From the NCBI GenBank assembly GCA_947371015.1, contig CANBNK010000035.1, positions 1-41,330 on the forward strand: 41,330 nucleotides of DNA, given 5' to 3'. The position numbers and the translations under genes were made by a program. Each line of letters opens with the position of its first letter. Position 1 is the stretch's first letter. The notes beneath the pieces were generated by a model, which had not been told where the DNA came from, ran no database searches, and saw only the letters and a program-made list of their open reading frames with translations. The DNA is from Acetobacteraceae bacterium. Lineage in GTDB: Bacteria; Pseudomonadota; Alphaproteobacteria; Acetobacterales; Acetobacteraceae. This document shows, piece by piece, positions 7,960-16,874 of the stretch.

Positions 7960-9267
7960 CTACGCCACCAGCGCCTCGACCCCCGCCACCGGCAGCCCCG
8001 CTGGCCCGGGGCGGCGGGCGGCGACCAGGGCGCGGGCCTCGTCCAGCCGGCCGCTGGCCAGCAGGGCGCGCAGCAGGGTGAACTCCAGCAGGTCCAGCTG
8101 GGCGCGACTGCCACCGAAGCGGGCGCGTTCCGCCAGCACCGGCGCCAGCGCGGCGATGGCGGCCGGGTAGTCGGCGCGCTCGAAGGCGGCGAAGCCGCGG
8201 GCAGCGATGGCCAGCCCTGGCCCGGCGGAGTAGCGGCCCTCCCTGGCGCGGGTTTCCAGCTCGGCGGCGCGGGGTTCGGGGTTGCCCTGCACGGCATCGG
8301 CCAGGGCGACGTGCCAGTCCACATAGGCCAGGCCCGGCTGCGGGAAGCTGCGGTGGCAGAACTCATGCACCCGTTGCCATCGTGCGGCGTCGCGCTCATG
8401 GCCGGCCAACTCCGCGCGCCAGAGGTAGGAGGCGGCGTCGAACACCTTGACCATGGCCGGGCCGCTGTACTCCTCAGCGGCGAAGCTGTCCTCGAACAGC
8501 TGGAAGCCGCTGGCGACATCGCCCTGTTGCAGCAACACCAGCGAGAGATGCCAGCTGAGGTGGCCGTGCAGCCCACCTTGGCGCGGATAGCCGGCCAGCC
8601 AGGCGCGCAGGAAGCTGACGGCTTGGTCGTGCTGGCCATTCTCGTAGTGGAAATGCGCGATGGCGTGTGCGAGCGCGGCATTGCGCGGGTTCGCGGTGAG
8701 GGAGGCTTGCAGCCGCGGCCAGGCTTCCGCCTGGCGACCGACCTCGGACAGCGCCATGCCGTAATGCGTGTTGAACCACCAGTCGTCGCCATAATGCGGC
8801 GCCAGGGCGGCCAGGTAGTCCACCAGTTCCTGTTCCCGGTCCGCACGGCCGGAAGTGGCGATCAACCCGGTCTGGTTGGCGGCCGAGGTGGCCACCAGCG
8901 CGTCGAGCGGCCACCGCGCCAGGTGGGCGAGCACGGCTTCCAGCGCGGCGATGGCCTGGCCCTGGCCGAGCAAGGTGAAGATGGCGGCCTGGCTGCGGCC
9001 CCGCCCATCCAGCCCCGGCAGGGCGGCGGCTTCGGCCAGGGCGGCGGCGGCGGCGGGGCTGGCGCCGAGTTGCAGCGCGCGGGCGCGGGCCAACTGCGCC
9101 AGGGCGAAGCCGGGGTCGGCGGCCAGGGCGCGGTCCAGCGCGGGCAGCGCACCGGGCCAGTTGGACAGCATCAGGTCGCAGGCTTCAACAAAGGCGTCCC
9201 GCGCGGTGGCGGAAGCGGTGCCGAGCGGCAGGCCGAAGCGGTCCTGCAGGGGGGCGGTGGTGGCCAT
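7960..9267 (-). CDS. Tetratricopeptide repeat protein (TTC38-like)
   Basis: A 435-residue all-helical protein built from TPR-like helix pairs. Examples are LPALDRALAADPGFALAQLA (residues near 30), a middle unit HYGMALSEVGRQAEAWPRLQ followed by ANPRNAALAHAIAHFHYENG, and LDLLEFTLLRALLASGRLDE near the C-terminus. The HAIAHFHYENGQHDQAVSFL region and the GHLSWHLSLVLLQQGD block are characteristic of bacterial relatives of TTC38. I see no signal peptide or catalytic motif, so a cytoplasmic protein-protein interaction scaffold is most likely. The ATG at 9267 is followed by a typical N-terminus; the frame upstream of it runs into the shared promoter region with the divergent alcohol dehydrogenase. The interaction partner is unknown. 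Confidence 0.78.
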   Translation of the reverse strand: MATTAPLQDRFGLPLGTASATARDAFVEACDLMLSNWPGALPALDRALAADPGFALAQLARARALQLGASPAAAAALAEAAALPGLDGRGRSQAAIFTLLGQGQAIAALEAVLAHLARWPLDALVATSAANQTGLIATSGRADREQELVDYLAALAPHYGDDWWFNTHYGMALSEVGRQAEAWPRLQASLTANPRNAALAHAIAHFHYENGQHDQAVSFLRAWLAGYPRQGGLHGHLSWHLSLVLLQQGDVASGFQLFEDSFAAEEYSGPAMVKVFDAASYLWRAELAGHERDAARWQRVHEFCHRSFPQPGLAYVDWHVALADAVQGNPEPRAAELETRAREGRYSAGPGLAIAARGFAAFERADYPAAIAALAPVLAERARFGGSRAQLDLLEFTLLRALLASGRLDEARALVAARRPGPAGLPVAGVEALVA

Positions 9268-9418
9268 GGTGCGCCTTTTTGCTTGTGCCCGGTCGGCAGC
9301 GTGGCCGGGCGGCGGGCCGGATGTCCACCAAAAACGCGGTCGTCGCCGCACGGCTTTCGCTGATTCCGCTGCGGGCCGTCCCGCGCTACACCAGGGCCGA
9401 ACCCGGGAGGAACCACCA

Positions 9419-10591
9419 ATGATCGCCAGTTATGTCTCGCCGCGTGCCATCCGGATTGGTGCCGGGGCCGTGCAACAGGTGGCGGCGGTGCTGGCGCAGT
9501 TCGGCCTGAGCAAGCCGCTGGTGGTGACCGACCCGTGGATGGTCTCCAGTGGCACCGTCGAGAAGGCGCTGGCGCCGATGCGCGCGGCCGGGCTGGCGCC
9601 GGCGGTGTTCGCCGACACGGTGCCGGACCCGACCGACCTGGTGATCGAGGCAGGCGTAAAAGTGCTGCTGGCCGGCGACTATGACTGCCTGGTGGGCTTT
9701 GGCGGCGGCAGCCCAATGGATACCGCCAAGGCCATGGCGATTCTGGCCGCCGCGCCGGCGGGCGCGAAGATGCGGCAGTTCAAGGTGCCCGCCGCCGCCG
9801 ACAACGGGCTGGTGCCGGTGATCTGCATTCCGACCACGGCCGGCACCGGGTCCGAGGCGACGCGCTTCACCGTGATCACGGATACCGAGACCGACGAGAA
9901 GATGCTGATCGCCGGCCTGGGCGCGCTGCCGCTGGCGGCGCTGGTGGATTATGAGCTGACCTTCAGCCTGCCGCCGCGGATCACCGCGGATACCGGTATC
10001 GACAGCTTCACCCATGCGCTGGAGGCTTTTGTGAGTGCCCGGGCGAATGCGCAGAGCGACACCTGGGCGCTGTCGGCGATGCGGCTGATCGGGCCGAACC
10101 TGCGCACCGCCTATCACAACCCGCAGAACGCGGCGGCGCGCGAGGCGATGATGCTGGGCGCGACCCAGGCCGGGCTGGCGTTTTCTAACAGCAGCGTGGC
10201 GCTGGTGCATGGCATGAGCCGGCCGATCGGGGCGCATTTCCACGTGGCGCATGGGCTGTCCAACGCCATGCTGCTGCCAGCCGTCACCGAATACGGGCTG
10301 GAAGCCGCGCTGGACCGCTATGCCGAAGCCGGGCGCGCGCTGGGCGTGGCGCAGCGGAGCGACAGCGACGCGGCGGCGGCGGAAAAGTTGCTGGCGGAGC
10401 TGCGCGCCTGGAATGACGAGATGAAGGTGCCGACGCCGCAGGGCTACGGCATCGATCGCGCCAAGTGGGAAGGGCTGCTGGCGCTGATGGCGGACCAGGC
10501 GCTGGCCAGCGGCAGCCCGGGCAACAATCCGCGGGTGCCGGATGCGGCCGAGATCGTGGCGCTGTATCGCCGGGTTTACGCCGGGAACTGA
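9419..10591 (+). CDS. Iron-containing (group III) alcohol dehydrogenase
   Basis: A 390-residue NAD(P)-dependent, metal-containing dehydrogenase of the FucO/AdhB type, which interconverts alcohols and aldehydes in the cytoplasm. The nucleotide-binding loop GFGGGSPMDTAKA lies near residues 93-105, followed by CIPTTAGTGSEAT (136-148). The four metal ligands of the family are all present as D195, H199, H264 and H278, matching the FucO spacing. The ATG at 9419 follows a clear GGGAGGA ribosome-binding site. It is divergent from the TPR gene and has no operon partner, so the physiological alcohol is unknown. Confidence 0.92.
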   Translation: MIASYVSPRAIRIGAGAVQQVAAVLAQFGLSKPLVVTDPWMVSSGTVEKALAPMRAAGLAPAVFADTVPDPTDLVIEAGVKVLLAGDYDCLVGFGGGSPMDTAKAMAILAAAPAGAKMRQFKVPAAADNGLVPVICIPTTAGTGSEATRFTVITDTETDEKMLIAGLGALPLAALVDYELTFSLPPRITADTGIDSFTHALEAFVSARANAQSDTWALSAMRLIGPNLRTAYHNPQNAAAREAMMLGATQAGLAFSNSSVALVHGMSRPIGAHFHVAHGLSNAMLLPAVTEYGLEAALDRYAEAGRALGVAQRSDSDAAAAEKLLAELRAWNDEMKVPTPQGYGIDRAKWEGLLALMADQALASGSPGNNPRVPDAAEIVALYRRVYAGN

Positions 10592-10673
10592 GGCTGGGCG
10601 GCCCTGGGCAGCGCGTGAAGGCGCCGGCCCGGGCCAGCCCGCCTACGGCACCAGTGAGTGGCCGAGGCGCAAC

Positions 10674-10693
10674 GGCCTGAGGCCGGTCAGGCC
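10674..10693. terminator. Hairpin spanning the stop of the EAL gene
   Basis: GGCCTGA (10674-10680) and TCAGGCC (10687-10693) form a perfect 7-bp stem around GGCCGG. The right arm includes the stop codon of the minus-strand EAL gene. A second perfect palindrome, GGCCCGGGCC, lies at 10626-10635. These fit a terminator zone between convergent genes. Confidence 0.4.
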
Positions 10694-11895
10694 GGCTGGC
10701 GGCTGCGCCAGCTGGACCACCAGGCGCTGAGCGCCTCGGCCGGCAGCGGGCGGCCGACGATGAAGCCCTGGGCGTGGTCGATGCCCATGCCGCGCGTCAC
10801 GGCCCAGAGCCGCAGGTCGGAGACGCCTTCCGCGATGATGAGCTGGCCGCGGCGATGCGCGCTTCGGGTCAGCCGGCGCACTTCCTGGCGGGCGCGGGCG
10901 TCGTCGGGCAGCGACATCACCAGGCTGCGGTCCAGCTTGAAGCCGGCGAAGGGCAGGTGGAAGAAGCGCTCGCGTTCGTCGTTCAGGATGATGTCGTCCA
11001 GCAGCACGCCATAGCCGGCGGCGCGCAGGCGCAGCAGGGCGCGGCGCAGGGTGGAGACATCGCGGACCTCGGTGGTCTCGGTCAGCTCGATGGAGACCTG
11101 GGCCGGGCGCAGGCCGGAGCGGCGCAGCGCCTTGTGCAGCCAGCTGACCAGGTCCTGCTGCAGCAGCATCGCCAGGGGCAGGTTGATGGAAACGCCGATG
11201 CCGAGCTGGTCGTGCAGCCGGCCGAGCTCGACGCCGGCGCGGGAGGCGACGACGATGGACAGCGCGCGCGCCAGGCCGGAGCGTTCCGCCAGCGGCATGA
11301 AGGCGTCCGGCGGCACCGGTACGGACTGGCGTTGCCAGCGGGCCAGTGCCTCGACCATCACCGGGCGGCGGTCGCGCATGCGGACCACCGGCTGGTAGCG
11401 CACGATGATCTCGCCGCGGGTCAGCCCGGCGGCCAGGTCAGCCGCGGCGGTGTTGGGCAGGCTTGGCGTCTTGGGTTCGGGCTTCCGGGCGGGGCCCGAA
11501 CGCTCATTCTTCATGGCAGCCGCCAAAGGGCCGGCTTCGGCCGGCAGGGCGCCCATGCCATGCGGCAGGGAAGCGTGGTTCGAGGAAACGACGACGAGGC
11601 AGGTGCGGGCACTTGGTTCAGCCAGGGTGGCAAGCAGGTGCGGCCAGCTGGTGCCGGCGGCGGCCGGGTCGGCCAACAGGTGGTGCGGGCCAAGCCCCGG
11701 GCCGGCCAGCCGGGCCAGCGCCTCCCGCCCGCTGCGGGCGAAGGTGGGGGCTGGGCCGCGCAGGTGGTGCACCGCGGCGGAGGCGGCGGTCATCACGGCA
11801 GGGTCGCGCGTCAGTACCAGAACCTGTTCCGGTACCCTGCGATACTCCCCTACGCGATTGGCCAGGCTTGCCGCCCCGGCTGCATCCAGATCCAC
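10687..11895 (-). CDS. EAL-domain protein with degenerate receiver-like N-terminus
   Basis: A 402-residue protein. Residues about 23-105 resemble a response-regulator receiver (strand VLVLTRD, a possible phospho-site in HLLADP, strand CLVVVSS) but lack a convincing acidic pocket. Residues about 160-395 form an EAL domain, the fold that cleaves cyclic di-GMP. The usual metal and substrate residues are present: E182 of EAL, N238, E270, D300-D301, K320, E356 and Q376. However, loop 6, normally DFGTGYSS after the first Asp, reads DIILNDERERF, and AEGVE is AEGVS. Loss of loop 6 usually cripples catalysis, so it may be a c-di-GMP receptor or a weak enzyme. The start is a GTG at 11895 with a poor ribosome-binding site; no better start is in frame. 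Confidence 0.8.
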   Translation of the reverse strand: MDLDAAGAASLANRVGEYRRVPEQVLVLTRDPAVMTAASAAVHHLRGPAPTFARSGREALARLAGPGLGPHHLLADPAAAGTSWPHLLATLAEPSARTCLVVVSSNHASLPHGMGALPAEAGPLAAAMKNERSGPARKPEPKTPSLPNTAAADLAAGLTRGEIIVRYQPVVRMRDRRPVMVEALARWQRQSVPVPPDAFMPLAERSGLARALSIVVASRAGVELGRLHDQLGIGVSINLPLAMLLQQDLVSWLHKALRRSGLRPAQVSIELTETTEVRDVSTLRRALLRLRAAGYGVLLDDIILNDERERFFHLPFAGFKLDRSLVMSLPDDARARQEVRRLTRSAHRRGQLIIAEGVSDLRLWAVTRGMGIDHAQGFIVGRPLPAEALSAWWSSWRSRQPA

Positions 11896-12107
11896 CTGGG
11901 ATTCCCATGATTGTGTCGCGCCCAGCGTGGGCTGTTCGACTTATTAACACAGGTTGCGACTTTTCAAACCGCCTCTCCAACTTGCTGCTCGGCGCAAGGG
12001 CGAAACGAACCCTGTTGCAACCCGATTACAGTGCTGTGTCAGGGTGGAATCGCAGGCAAGCCGCGGGATTGGCGCGGCTTGTCACAGCTTCGCGAGCGAG
12101 GGCGAGG

Positions 12108-14699
12108 TCAGACCGTTGCGGTGCCCGATGTGCCCGTACCCTTGCCCGCACCCTTGCCGGGGGCGGTCGCCGGTTCGCCGCGGCGCAGCCGGTTCTCGCC
12201 GAGGAAGAGCAGGATGGGCGCGGCGATGAAGATGGAGGAACTGGCCGAGACCACGATGCCGAACAGCATGGTCCAGGCGAAGCCGGACAGCGTCTGCCCG
12301 CCGAACAGCGCCAGCGGCAGGGCGGCCAGCAGCAGGGTCATGCTGGTGCCCATGGTGCGGTTCAGGGTCTCGTTGATGCTGCGGTCGATCAGCTCTCGCA
12401 GCGGCATGGTTTTGAATTTGCGCAGGTTTTCCCGCATGCGGTCATAGACCACCACCTTGTCGTTGGCCGAGAAGCCGATGATGGTCAGGATGGCAGCCAC
12501 CGTCGTCAGGCTGAACTCGATCCGGGTAACTGCCAGAAAACCGACCACCTTGGTGGTGTCCAGGATCAGGGTGGTGATGGCGCCGAAGGCGAACTGCCAC
12601 TCGAACCGGAACCAGATGTACAGCAGCATGGCGCCGAGCGAGATGCCCAGCGCGATCATGCCGCCGGTGAACAACTCGTCGGAGACGCGGTTGCCCACGG
12701 CGTCGGTGCGCAGGATGCGGCTGCCGGGGGCGACCTGGTCCAGCACGGTGCGGACCTTGTTCACGGCCACCTGGGTCTCGGCTTCGGCGCCCTGGGTGGG
12801 CAGGCGAAGCATGACGCTGGAGGCGTCGCCGAATTGCTGCACCCCAGCCTCGCCCAGGTTCAGCCCGGCGACGGCGCTGCGGATGGCGCCGAGGTCGGCC
12901 GGCCCCTCGGTGCGGACTTCCATCAGGATGCCGCCCTTGAAGTCGATGCCTTTTTCCAGCCCGGGGTAGAAGGCCAGCGCCAGGGAGGCGGTGGACAGCA
13001 CGGCGGAGACGATCAGCCCGGCGAAGCGGCCGCGCATGAACTGCCAGGTGGTGTCGTCCCGCACCAGGCGCAGCCAGGGCCGCGCCATGCGCTGCTTCAG
13101 GGTCTTGCCGTCGTTGAAGACCGGCAGCTTTTCCGGGCGCTTCCAGCGGTACCACCAGGAGACGAACAGCCGGACCAATGTGGTCGCTGTCCACATCTGC
13201 ACGATGGTACCGATGGCGACGGTCACGGCAAACCCCTTCACCGGGCCGGAGCCGAAGCCGTAGAGGCAGGCCATGGCGATCAGGTTGGTCAGGTTGCTGT
13301 CCATGATGGTGCCGGAGGCCTTGGTGAACCCGGCCTCCAACGCGCTGATCGGCGTGCGGCCGTTGCGGACTTCCTCGCGGATGCGCTCATTGATCAGGAT
13401 GTTGGCGTCCAGCGCGGTGCCAAGCGTCAGCACGATGCCGGCGATGCCCGGCAGGGTCAGCGTGGCTTCCAGCAGGGAGGAGGCGGCGACCAGCAGGACG
13501 ATGTTGAAGAACAGCGCGATATCGGCCAGCCAGCCGAACAGGCCATAGGCCACGCCCATATAAAGGAAGACGAAGAAGGCGCCGGCGGCCAGCGAGAGCA
13601 TGCCGGCACGGATGGCATCGGCGCCGAGCTCCGGCCCGACGCTGCGTTCCTCCACCACGGTCAGCGGCGCCGGCAGGGCGCCGGCGCGCAGCAGCACCGC
13701 CAGGTCGTTGGCGGTGGCGGCGCTGAAGCTGCCGCTGATCTGGCCACGGCCGCCGGTGATGGGCTCGCGGATGTTGGGGGCGGTGATGACCTTCTCATCC
13801 AGCACGATGGCGAAGGGGCGGCCGGTATTGGCGCGGGTGACTTCCGCAAAACGCCGGGTGCCGATGCTGTCGAAGGCGAAGTTCACCACCCATTCGGCGT
13901 TGCGGCTGTCCTGGCCGGCGCGGGCGTCGGTCAGGTTCGCGCCATCCACTTCCACGCGGCGGCGGACGGCGTAGCGCTGGTTGGGGTCGCGGTCGCCGGG
14001 CAGGAACATCACGCCGGGGGGCGGGGTGGCGGCGGCCAGGTTGGCGCTCTCATCCACCAGGTGGAAGGTCATGCGCGCGGTCTTGCCCAGCAACTGCTTG
14101 ATGCGGTTGGGGTCTTCCACGCCGGGTAGCTGCACCAGAATGCGGTTCTGGCCCTGCCGGGCGATCAGCGCCTCGGAGACGCCGGTCTGGTCGATACGGC
14201 GGCGGACGATCTCGATGGATTGTTCCACCGCGCCGCTGGCCTTGGCGCGCAGCCCGGCCTCGGTGAGGGTGGCGGTGACGGTGCCGTCGGGGGCGGTGGT
14301 GACCTCGATATCCGGGACCGTGGTGCCGGCGCTGGTCGGGATGGGGTTGGCCAGTTCGCGCATGGCGGTGGCGGCGATGGCGGCCTGGGCCGGGTCGCGG
14401 ACGCGGAAGCTCATGCGGCGGGTATTGGGGTCGGACGCAAGCCCGAGATACTGGATGCGGCCGTCGCGCAGCTTGGTGCGGGCGGCGTCGGCCAGGGATT
14501 CGACGCGCTCCTTCACCACCGCGACGGTATCGACCTCCAGCAGCAGGTAGCTGCCGCCGCGGAGGTCGAGCCCGAGGGAAAGCTGGTGGATCCAGCCCGG
14601 CAGCGATGCGCGGGGCAGCAGGTTGGGCAGGCTCAGCAGCAGGCCCAGCAGGCAGACGCCAAGGATGGCGTAGGTCTTCCAGCGCACGAAATAAAGCAT
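12108..14699 (-). CDS. secDF: SecDF fusion, protein translocase accessory subunit
   Basis: An 863-residue inner-membrane protein that joins SecD and SecF in one chain. It uses the proton-motive force to pull exported proteins out of the SecYEG channel. The SecD half has an N-terminal helix, LGLDLRGG (residues 43-49), a large periplasmic domain containing GQNRILVQLPGVEDPNRIKQ, and the transmembrane signature LGTALDANILINERI near 429. The SecF half begins after a basic linker near 530, with GIDFKGG near 585 and IGFSANDKVVVYDRMRENLR near 744. The C-terminus is a glycine-lysine-rich tail (PGKGAGKGTGTSG). I chose the ATG at 14699 because MLYFVRWKTY is a typical SecD start. SecD and SecF are separate in many bacteria; here there is no break. 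No yajC or tgt is adjacent. Confidence 0.95.
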   Translation of the reverse strand: MLYFVRWKTYAILGVCLLGLLLSLPNLLPRASLPGWIHQLSLGLDLRGGSYLLLEVDTVAVVKERVESLADAARTKLRDGRIQYLGLASDPNTRRMSFRVRDPAQAAIAATAMRELANPIPTSAGTTVPDIEVTTAPDGTVTATLTEAGLRAKASGAVEQSIEIVRRRIDQTGVSEALIARQGQNRILVQLPGVEDPNRIKQLLGKTARMTFHLVDESANLAAATPPPGVMFLPGDRDPNQRYAVRRRVEVDGANLTDARAGQDSRNAEWVVNFAFDSIGTRRFAEVTRANTGRPFAIVLDEKVITAPNIREPITGGRGQISGSFSAATANDLAVLLRAGALPAPLTVVEERSVGPELGADAIRAGMLSLAAGAFFVFLYMGVAYGLFGWLADIALFFNIVLLVAASSLLEATLTLPGIAGIVLTLGTALDANILINERIREEVRNGRTPISALEAGFTKASGTIMDSNLTNLIAMACLYGFGSGPVKGFAVTVAIGTIVQMWTATTLVRLFVSWWYRWKRPEKLPVFNDGKTLKQRMARPWLRLVRDDTTWQFMRGRFAGLIVSAVLSTASLALAFYPGLEKGIDFKGGILMEVRTEGPADLGAIRSAVAGLNLGEAGVQQFGDASSVMLRLPTQGAEAETQVAVNKVRTVLDQVAPGSRILRTDAVGNRVSDELFTGGMIALGISLGAMLLYIWFRFEWQFAFGAITTLILDTTKVVGFLAVTRIEFSLTTVAAILTIIGFSANDKVVVYDRMRENLRKFKTMPLRELIDRSINETLNRTMGTSMTLLLAALPLALFGGQTLSGFAWTMLFGIVVSASSSIFIAAPILLFLGENRLRRGEPATAPGKGAGKGTGTSGTATV

Positions 14700-14830
14700 G
14701 GAGGCAGAGTATCCCTGGCCGGGGCAGGCCCCCCGGGTTGTGGCGGGCGGAACATGACGGCGGGGGGCGAGCGAAGCAAGGGAGGGATGCAAGACAACCC
14801 CCGGCGTGGTAGGGCGCAGGCCGGTTTGGA

Positions 14831-14874
14831 GCCTGATCGCCGGACGCGGCAACGCTGTGCGGCGCGAATCAGCC
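14831..14874 (+). repeat. Dispersed palindromic repeat, copy 5
   Basis: The element reads GCCTGATCGCCGGACGCGGC on the left and GGCGCGAATCAGCC on the right. CTGAT/ATCAG pair at the ends, with an inner GC-rich stem. It lies between secDF and the divergent oxidoreductase gene, 25 bases before the oxidoreductase start. Confidence 0.6.
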
Positions 14875-14898
14875 TCATCTGCTGGATCGGGGGATGGC

Positions 14899-15831
14899 GT
14901 GGCGTTACCGCGGGTTGGCGTGTTGGGCGTGGGGCATTTCGGCCGGTTCCATGCGGTGAAGCTGGCGGCGCGGGGCTGCCTGGCGGCCCTGCATGACGCC
15001 AGCCCGGCCCGGGCGGCTGCCGTGGCCGCCGAGGTTGGCTGCCCGGCGCTGGACGCCGCCGGGGTGATCGCGGCCAGCGACGCGGTGCTGGTGACGGCGC
15101 CGACCGCCTACCACCATGCGCTGGGCCTGGCGGTGCTGCGGGCCGGGCGGCACCTGTTCGTGGAAAAGCCGATGGCGGCGACCATGGAGCAGGCCGAAGA
15201 ACTGGCCGCCGAGGCCCGGGCGCGCGGGTTGGTGCTGCAGGTGGGGCATATCGAGCGGTATTCGGCGGCGCTGCGGGCGGTGAAGGCGGCGGCGGCCGGC
15301 AGCCAGCCCCTGGCGCTGGAGGCGACGCGCGTGGCGCCGTTCCGGCCGCGCAGCCTGGATGTTTCCGTGGTGATGGATTTGATGGTCCACGACCTGGACC
15401 TGGTGCTGGATTTGGCCGGGGCTGAGCTGGTTTCGGTGGCGGCGGTGGGCCGGCCGGTGATGAGCGACAAGCTGGACTTCGCGGTGGCGCAGTTGGGCTT
15501 CGCCAATGGCGTGCGCGCGACGGTGACGGCCAGCCGTGTCTCGGTGGCGCTGGAACGGCGGCTGCGGCTGCTGGGGCCGGCCGGCGAGATGCGCGTGGAC
15601 TTCCTGGCCCGCAGCCTGGAAATGCTGCGCCCCGGCGGCGCCGAGGCTCGGGCGGATATGCCGGGCTGGGGGATGGATAAGGCCGGCTGGACCGACCACG
15701 ACAGCCTTGAGGCGGAGCACGCGGCGTTCATCGCCAGCATCACCGAGGGTGCCCCGGTGGAGGCAGATGCCGCGGTGGGGCTGCGGGCGCTGGATGCTTG
15801 TTTGCGGGTGGAAGCGGCCTGCGCGGAGTAG
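14899..15831 (+). CDS. Gfo/Idh/MocA family oxidoreductase
   Basis: A 310-residue NAD(P)-dependent dehydrogenase of the glucose-fructose oxidoreductase/inositol dehydrogenase family. The Rossmann start VGVLGVGHFGRFHAVKLA is at residues 6-23. The family signature FVEKPMAATMEQAEELA, with its catalytic-site lysine-proline, lies near residues 90-106, and a second-domain segment VMDLMVHDLDLVLDLAG carries the conserved His-Asp. I chose the GTG at 14899, which has GGGGGA seven bases upstream and begins right before the Rossmann strand; the longer frame reads through the repeat. In many Gram-negatives a similar gene near lpx genes acts on UDP-sugars, but none are here. The sugar-like substrate is therefore unknown. 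Confidence 0.87.
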   Translation: MALPRVGVLGVGHFGRFHAVKLAARGCLAALHDASPARAAAVAAEVGCPALDAAGVIAASDAVLVTAPTAYHHALGLAVLRAGRHLFVEKPMAATMEQAEELAAEARARGLVLQVGHIERYSAALRAVKAAAAGSQPLALEATRVAPFRPRSLDVSVVMDLMVHDLDLVLDLAGAELVSVAAVGRPVMSDKLDFAVAQLGFANGVRATVTASRVSVALERRLRLLGPAGEMRVDFLARSLEMLRPGGAEARADMPGWGMDKAGWTDHDSLEAEHAAFIASITEGAPVEADAAVGLRALDACLRVEAACAE

Positions 15832-15854
15832 CCGGGAGGGCGCTGCCCTCCCGG
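15832..15854. terminator. Perfect 10-bp hairpin terminator
   Basis: CCGGGAGGGC (15832-15841) pairs perfectly with GCCCTCCCGG (15845-15854) around a GCT loop, directly after the oxidoreductase stop. There is no U-tract. It is one of two strong stems in the gap between convergent genes. Confidence 0.65.
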
Positions 15855-15868
15855 ACGCGCCTGCCAGG

Positions 15869-15889
15869 CTTGCCGGCACTGCCGGCAAG
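15869..15889. terminator. Perfect 9-bp hairpin, second terminator stem
   Basis: CTTGCCGGC (15869-15877) pairs perfectly with GCCGGCAAG (15881-15889) around an ACT loop. It lies 26 bases beyond the end of the minus-strand Bug gene and probably serves that direction. Confidence 0.6.
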
Positions 15890-15914
15890 GGCGGCCCCTG
15901 GAGCGGCTTGAGTT

Positions 15915-16874
15915 CTACTCGACCCGGATGCCCGTGGCCGCCTGCAACGCCCGCCACTTGGCGATATCCGCCGCGACCTTGGCGCTGAAGGCGGCGGGCG
16001 AGGTGCCTTCCACGTCCAGGCCGTTGTCGTTGAACAGCTTGGTGATCTCGGGCGTGGCCAGCGCGGCGGTGAACTCGGCGTGGAAGCGCTGCACCATCCA
16101 GGCCGGCGCGGCGGCGGGCAGGAAGATGCCGTACCAGCTGTTCACCTCGAACCCTGGAAAACTCTCGTGCAGCGTCGGCAGTTCCGGCAGCGCCACGTTG
16201 CGGCGCAGCGTGCTGACCGCCATCGGCTTCAGCCGGTTGGCGCGGATATGCTGCATCACGGCGCCGGCATTGAGGAAGCACATGTCGATGCGCTCGGCGA
16301 GCATTTCGGTGATCGGCGCCGCGGCGCCGGTGAAGGGCACATGCAGCAGCCGCACCCCGGCGTCGCGGGCCAGCATCTCCCCGGCCAAATGCGTGGTGCT
16401 GGCCGGGCCGACCGAGCCATAGGTCAGCGGCTCCCGCGCCGCCTTCGCCTTGGCGATCAGCGCGGCGATGTTGTCGGCGCCCAACCCCATGCGCGTGACC
16501 AGCACCAGCGGCGAGCTGACCAGCTGCGTCACCGGGGTGAAGTCGCGCACCGGGTCGAAGCCTACATTGGCCTGGAACACCGGGCTGATGGTGTTGGGGC
16601 CGGCATGGCCGAACAGCACTGCGTAGCCATCCGCCGGGCTGCGGGCGACCAGGGCGGTGGCGATGGTGCCATTGGCGCCGGCGCGGTTCTCCATCACCAC
16701 CGGCTTGCCCAGCGTCTCGGTCAGCCGCAGCGCCAGCGGGCGGGCCACCAGGTCGGCCGGGCCGCCGGGGGTCCAGGGGTTGATCAGCCGGATCGCGCGG
16801 TCCGGCCAGCCGGCCGGGGCCTGCGCCAGCGCGGGAGTGGCGAGCAGCGAGGCGAGCAGGATGCGGCGCTTCAT
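15915..16874 (-). CDS. Bug/TctC-family tripartite tricarboxylate receptor protein
   Basis: A 319-residue exported binding protein. The signal peptide MKRRILLASLLATPALAQA is followed by the family start GWPDRAIRLINPWTPGGPAD, then NRAGANGTIATALVARSPAD and GYAVLFGHAG. The ligand-contact strand is LLHVPFTGAAAP near residue 175. The ATG at 16874 overlaps the stop of the acyl-CoA dehydrogenase gene by four bases, so the receptor is translated with an acyl-CoA-oxidising enzyme. This suggests that the ligand is an organic acid fed into acyl-CoA metabolism. No TctAB partner genes are present in the window. It differs clearly in sequence from the other two Bug proteins here, so recent duplication is unlikely. 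Confidence 0.92.
   Translation of the reverse strand: MKRRILLASLLATPALAQAPAGWPDRAIRLINPWTPGGPADLVARPLALRLTETLGKPVVMENRAGANGTIATALVARSPADGYAVLFGHAGPNTISPVFQANVGFDPVRDFTPVTQLVSSPLVLVTRMGLGADNIAALIAKAKAAREPLTYGSVGPASTTHLAGEMLARDAGVRLLHVPFTGAAAPITEMLAERIDMCFLNAGAVMQHIRANRLKPMAVSTLRRNVALPELPTLHESFPGFEVNSWYGIFLPAAAPAWMVQRFHAEFTAALATPEITKLFNDNGLDVEGTSPAAFSAKVAADIAKWRALQAATGIRVE

Noticed and set aside
10592-10686. GC-rich palindromes after the alcohol dehydrogenase as another member of the repeat family
   Set aside because: They lack both GATCGCCG and CGTGAATC half-sites; ordinary terminator stems explain them.
11896-12107. Possible small RNA in the 212-bp gap upstream of the EAL gene
   Set aside because: A distant GGTTGC/GCAACC pair and AT-rich patches exist, but there is no SRP, 6S or other recognisable RNA motif and no clear terminator.
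11463-14129. An 888-residue plus-strand open frame opposite secDF
   Set aside because: Composition (G, Q, H, A-rich) and lack of any motif mark it as antisense of secDF.
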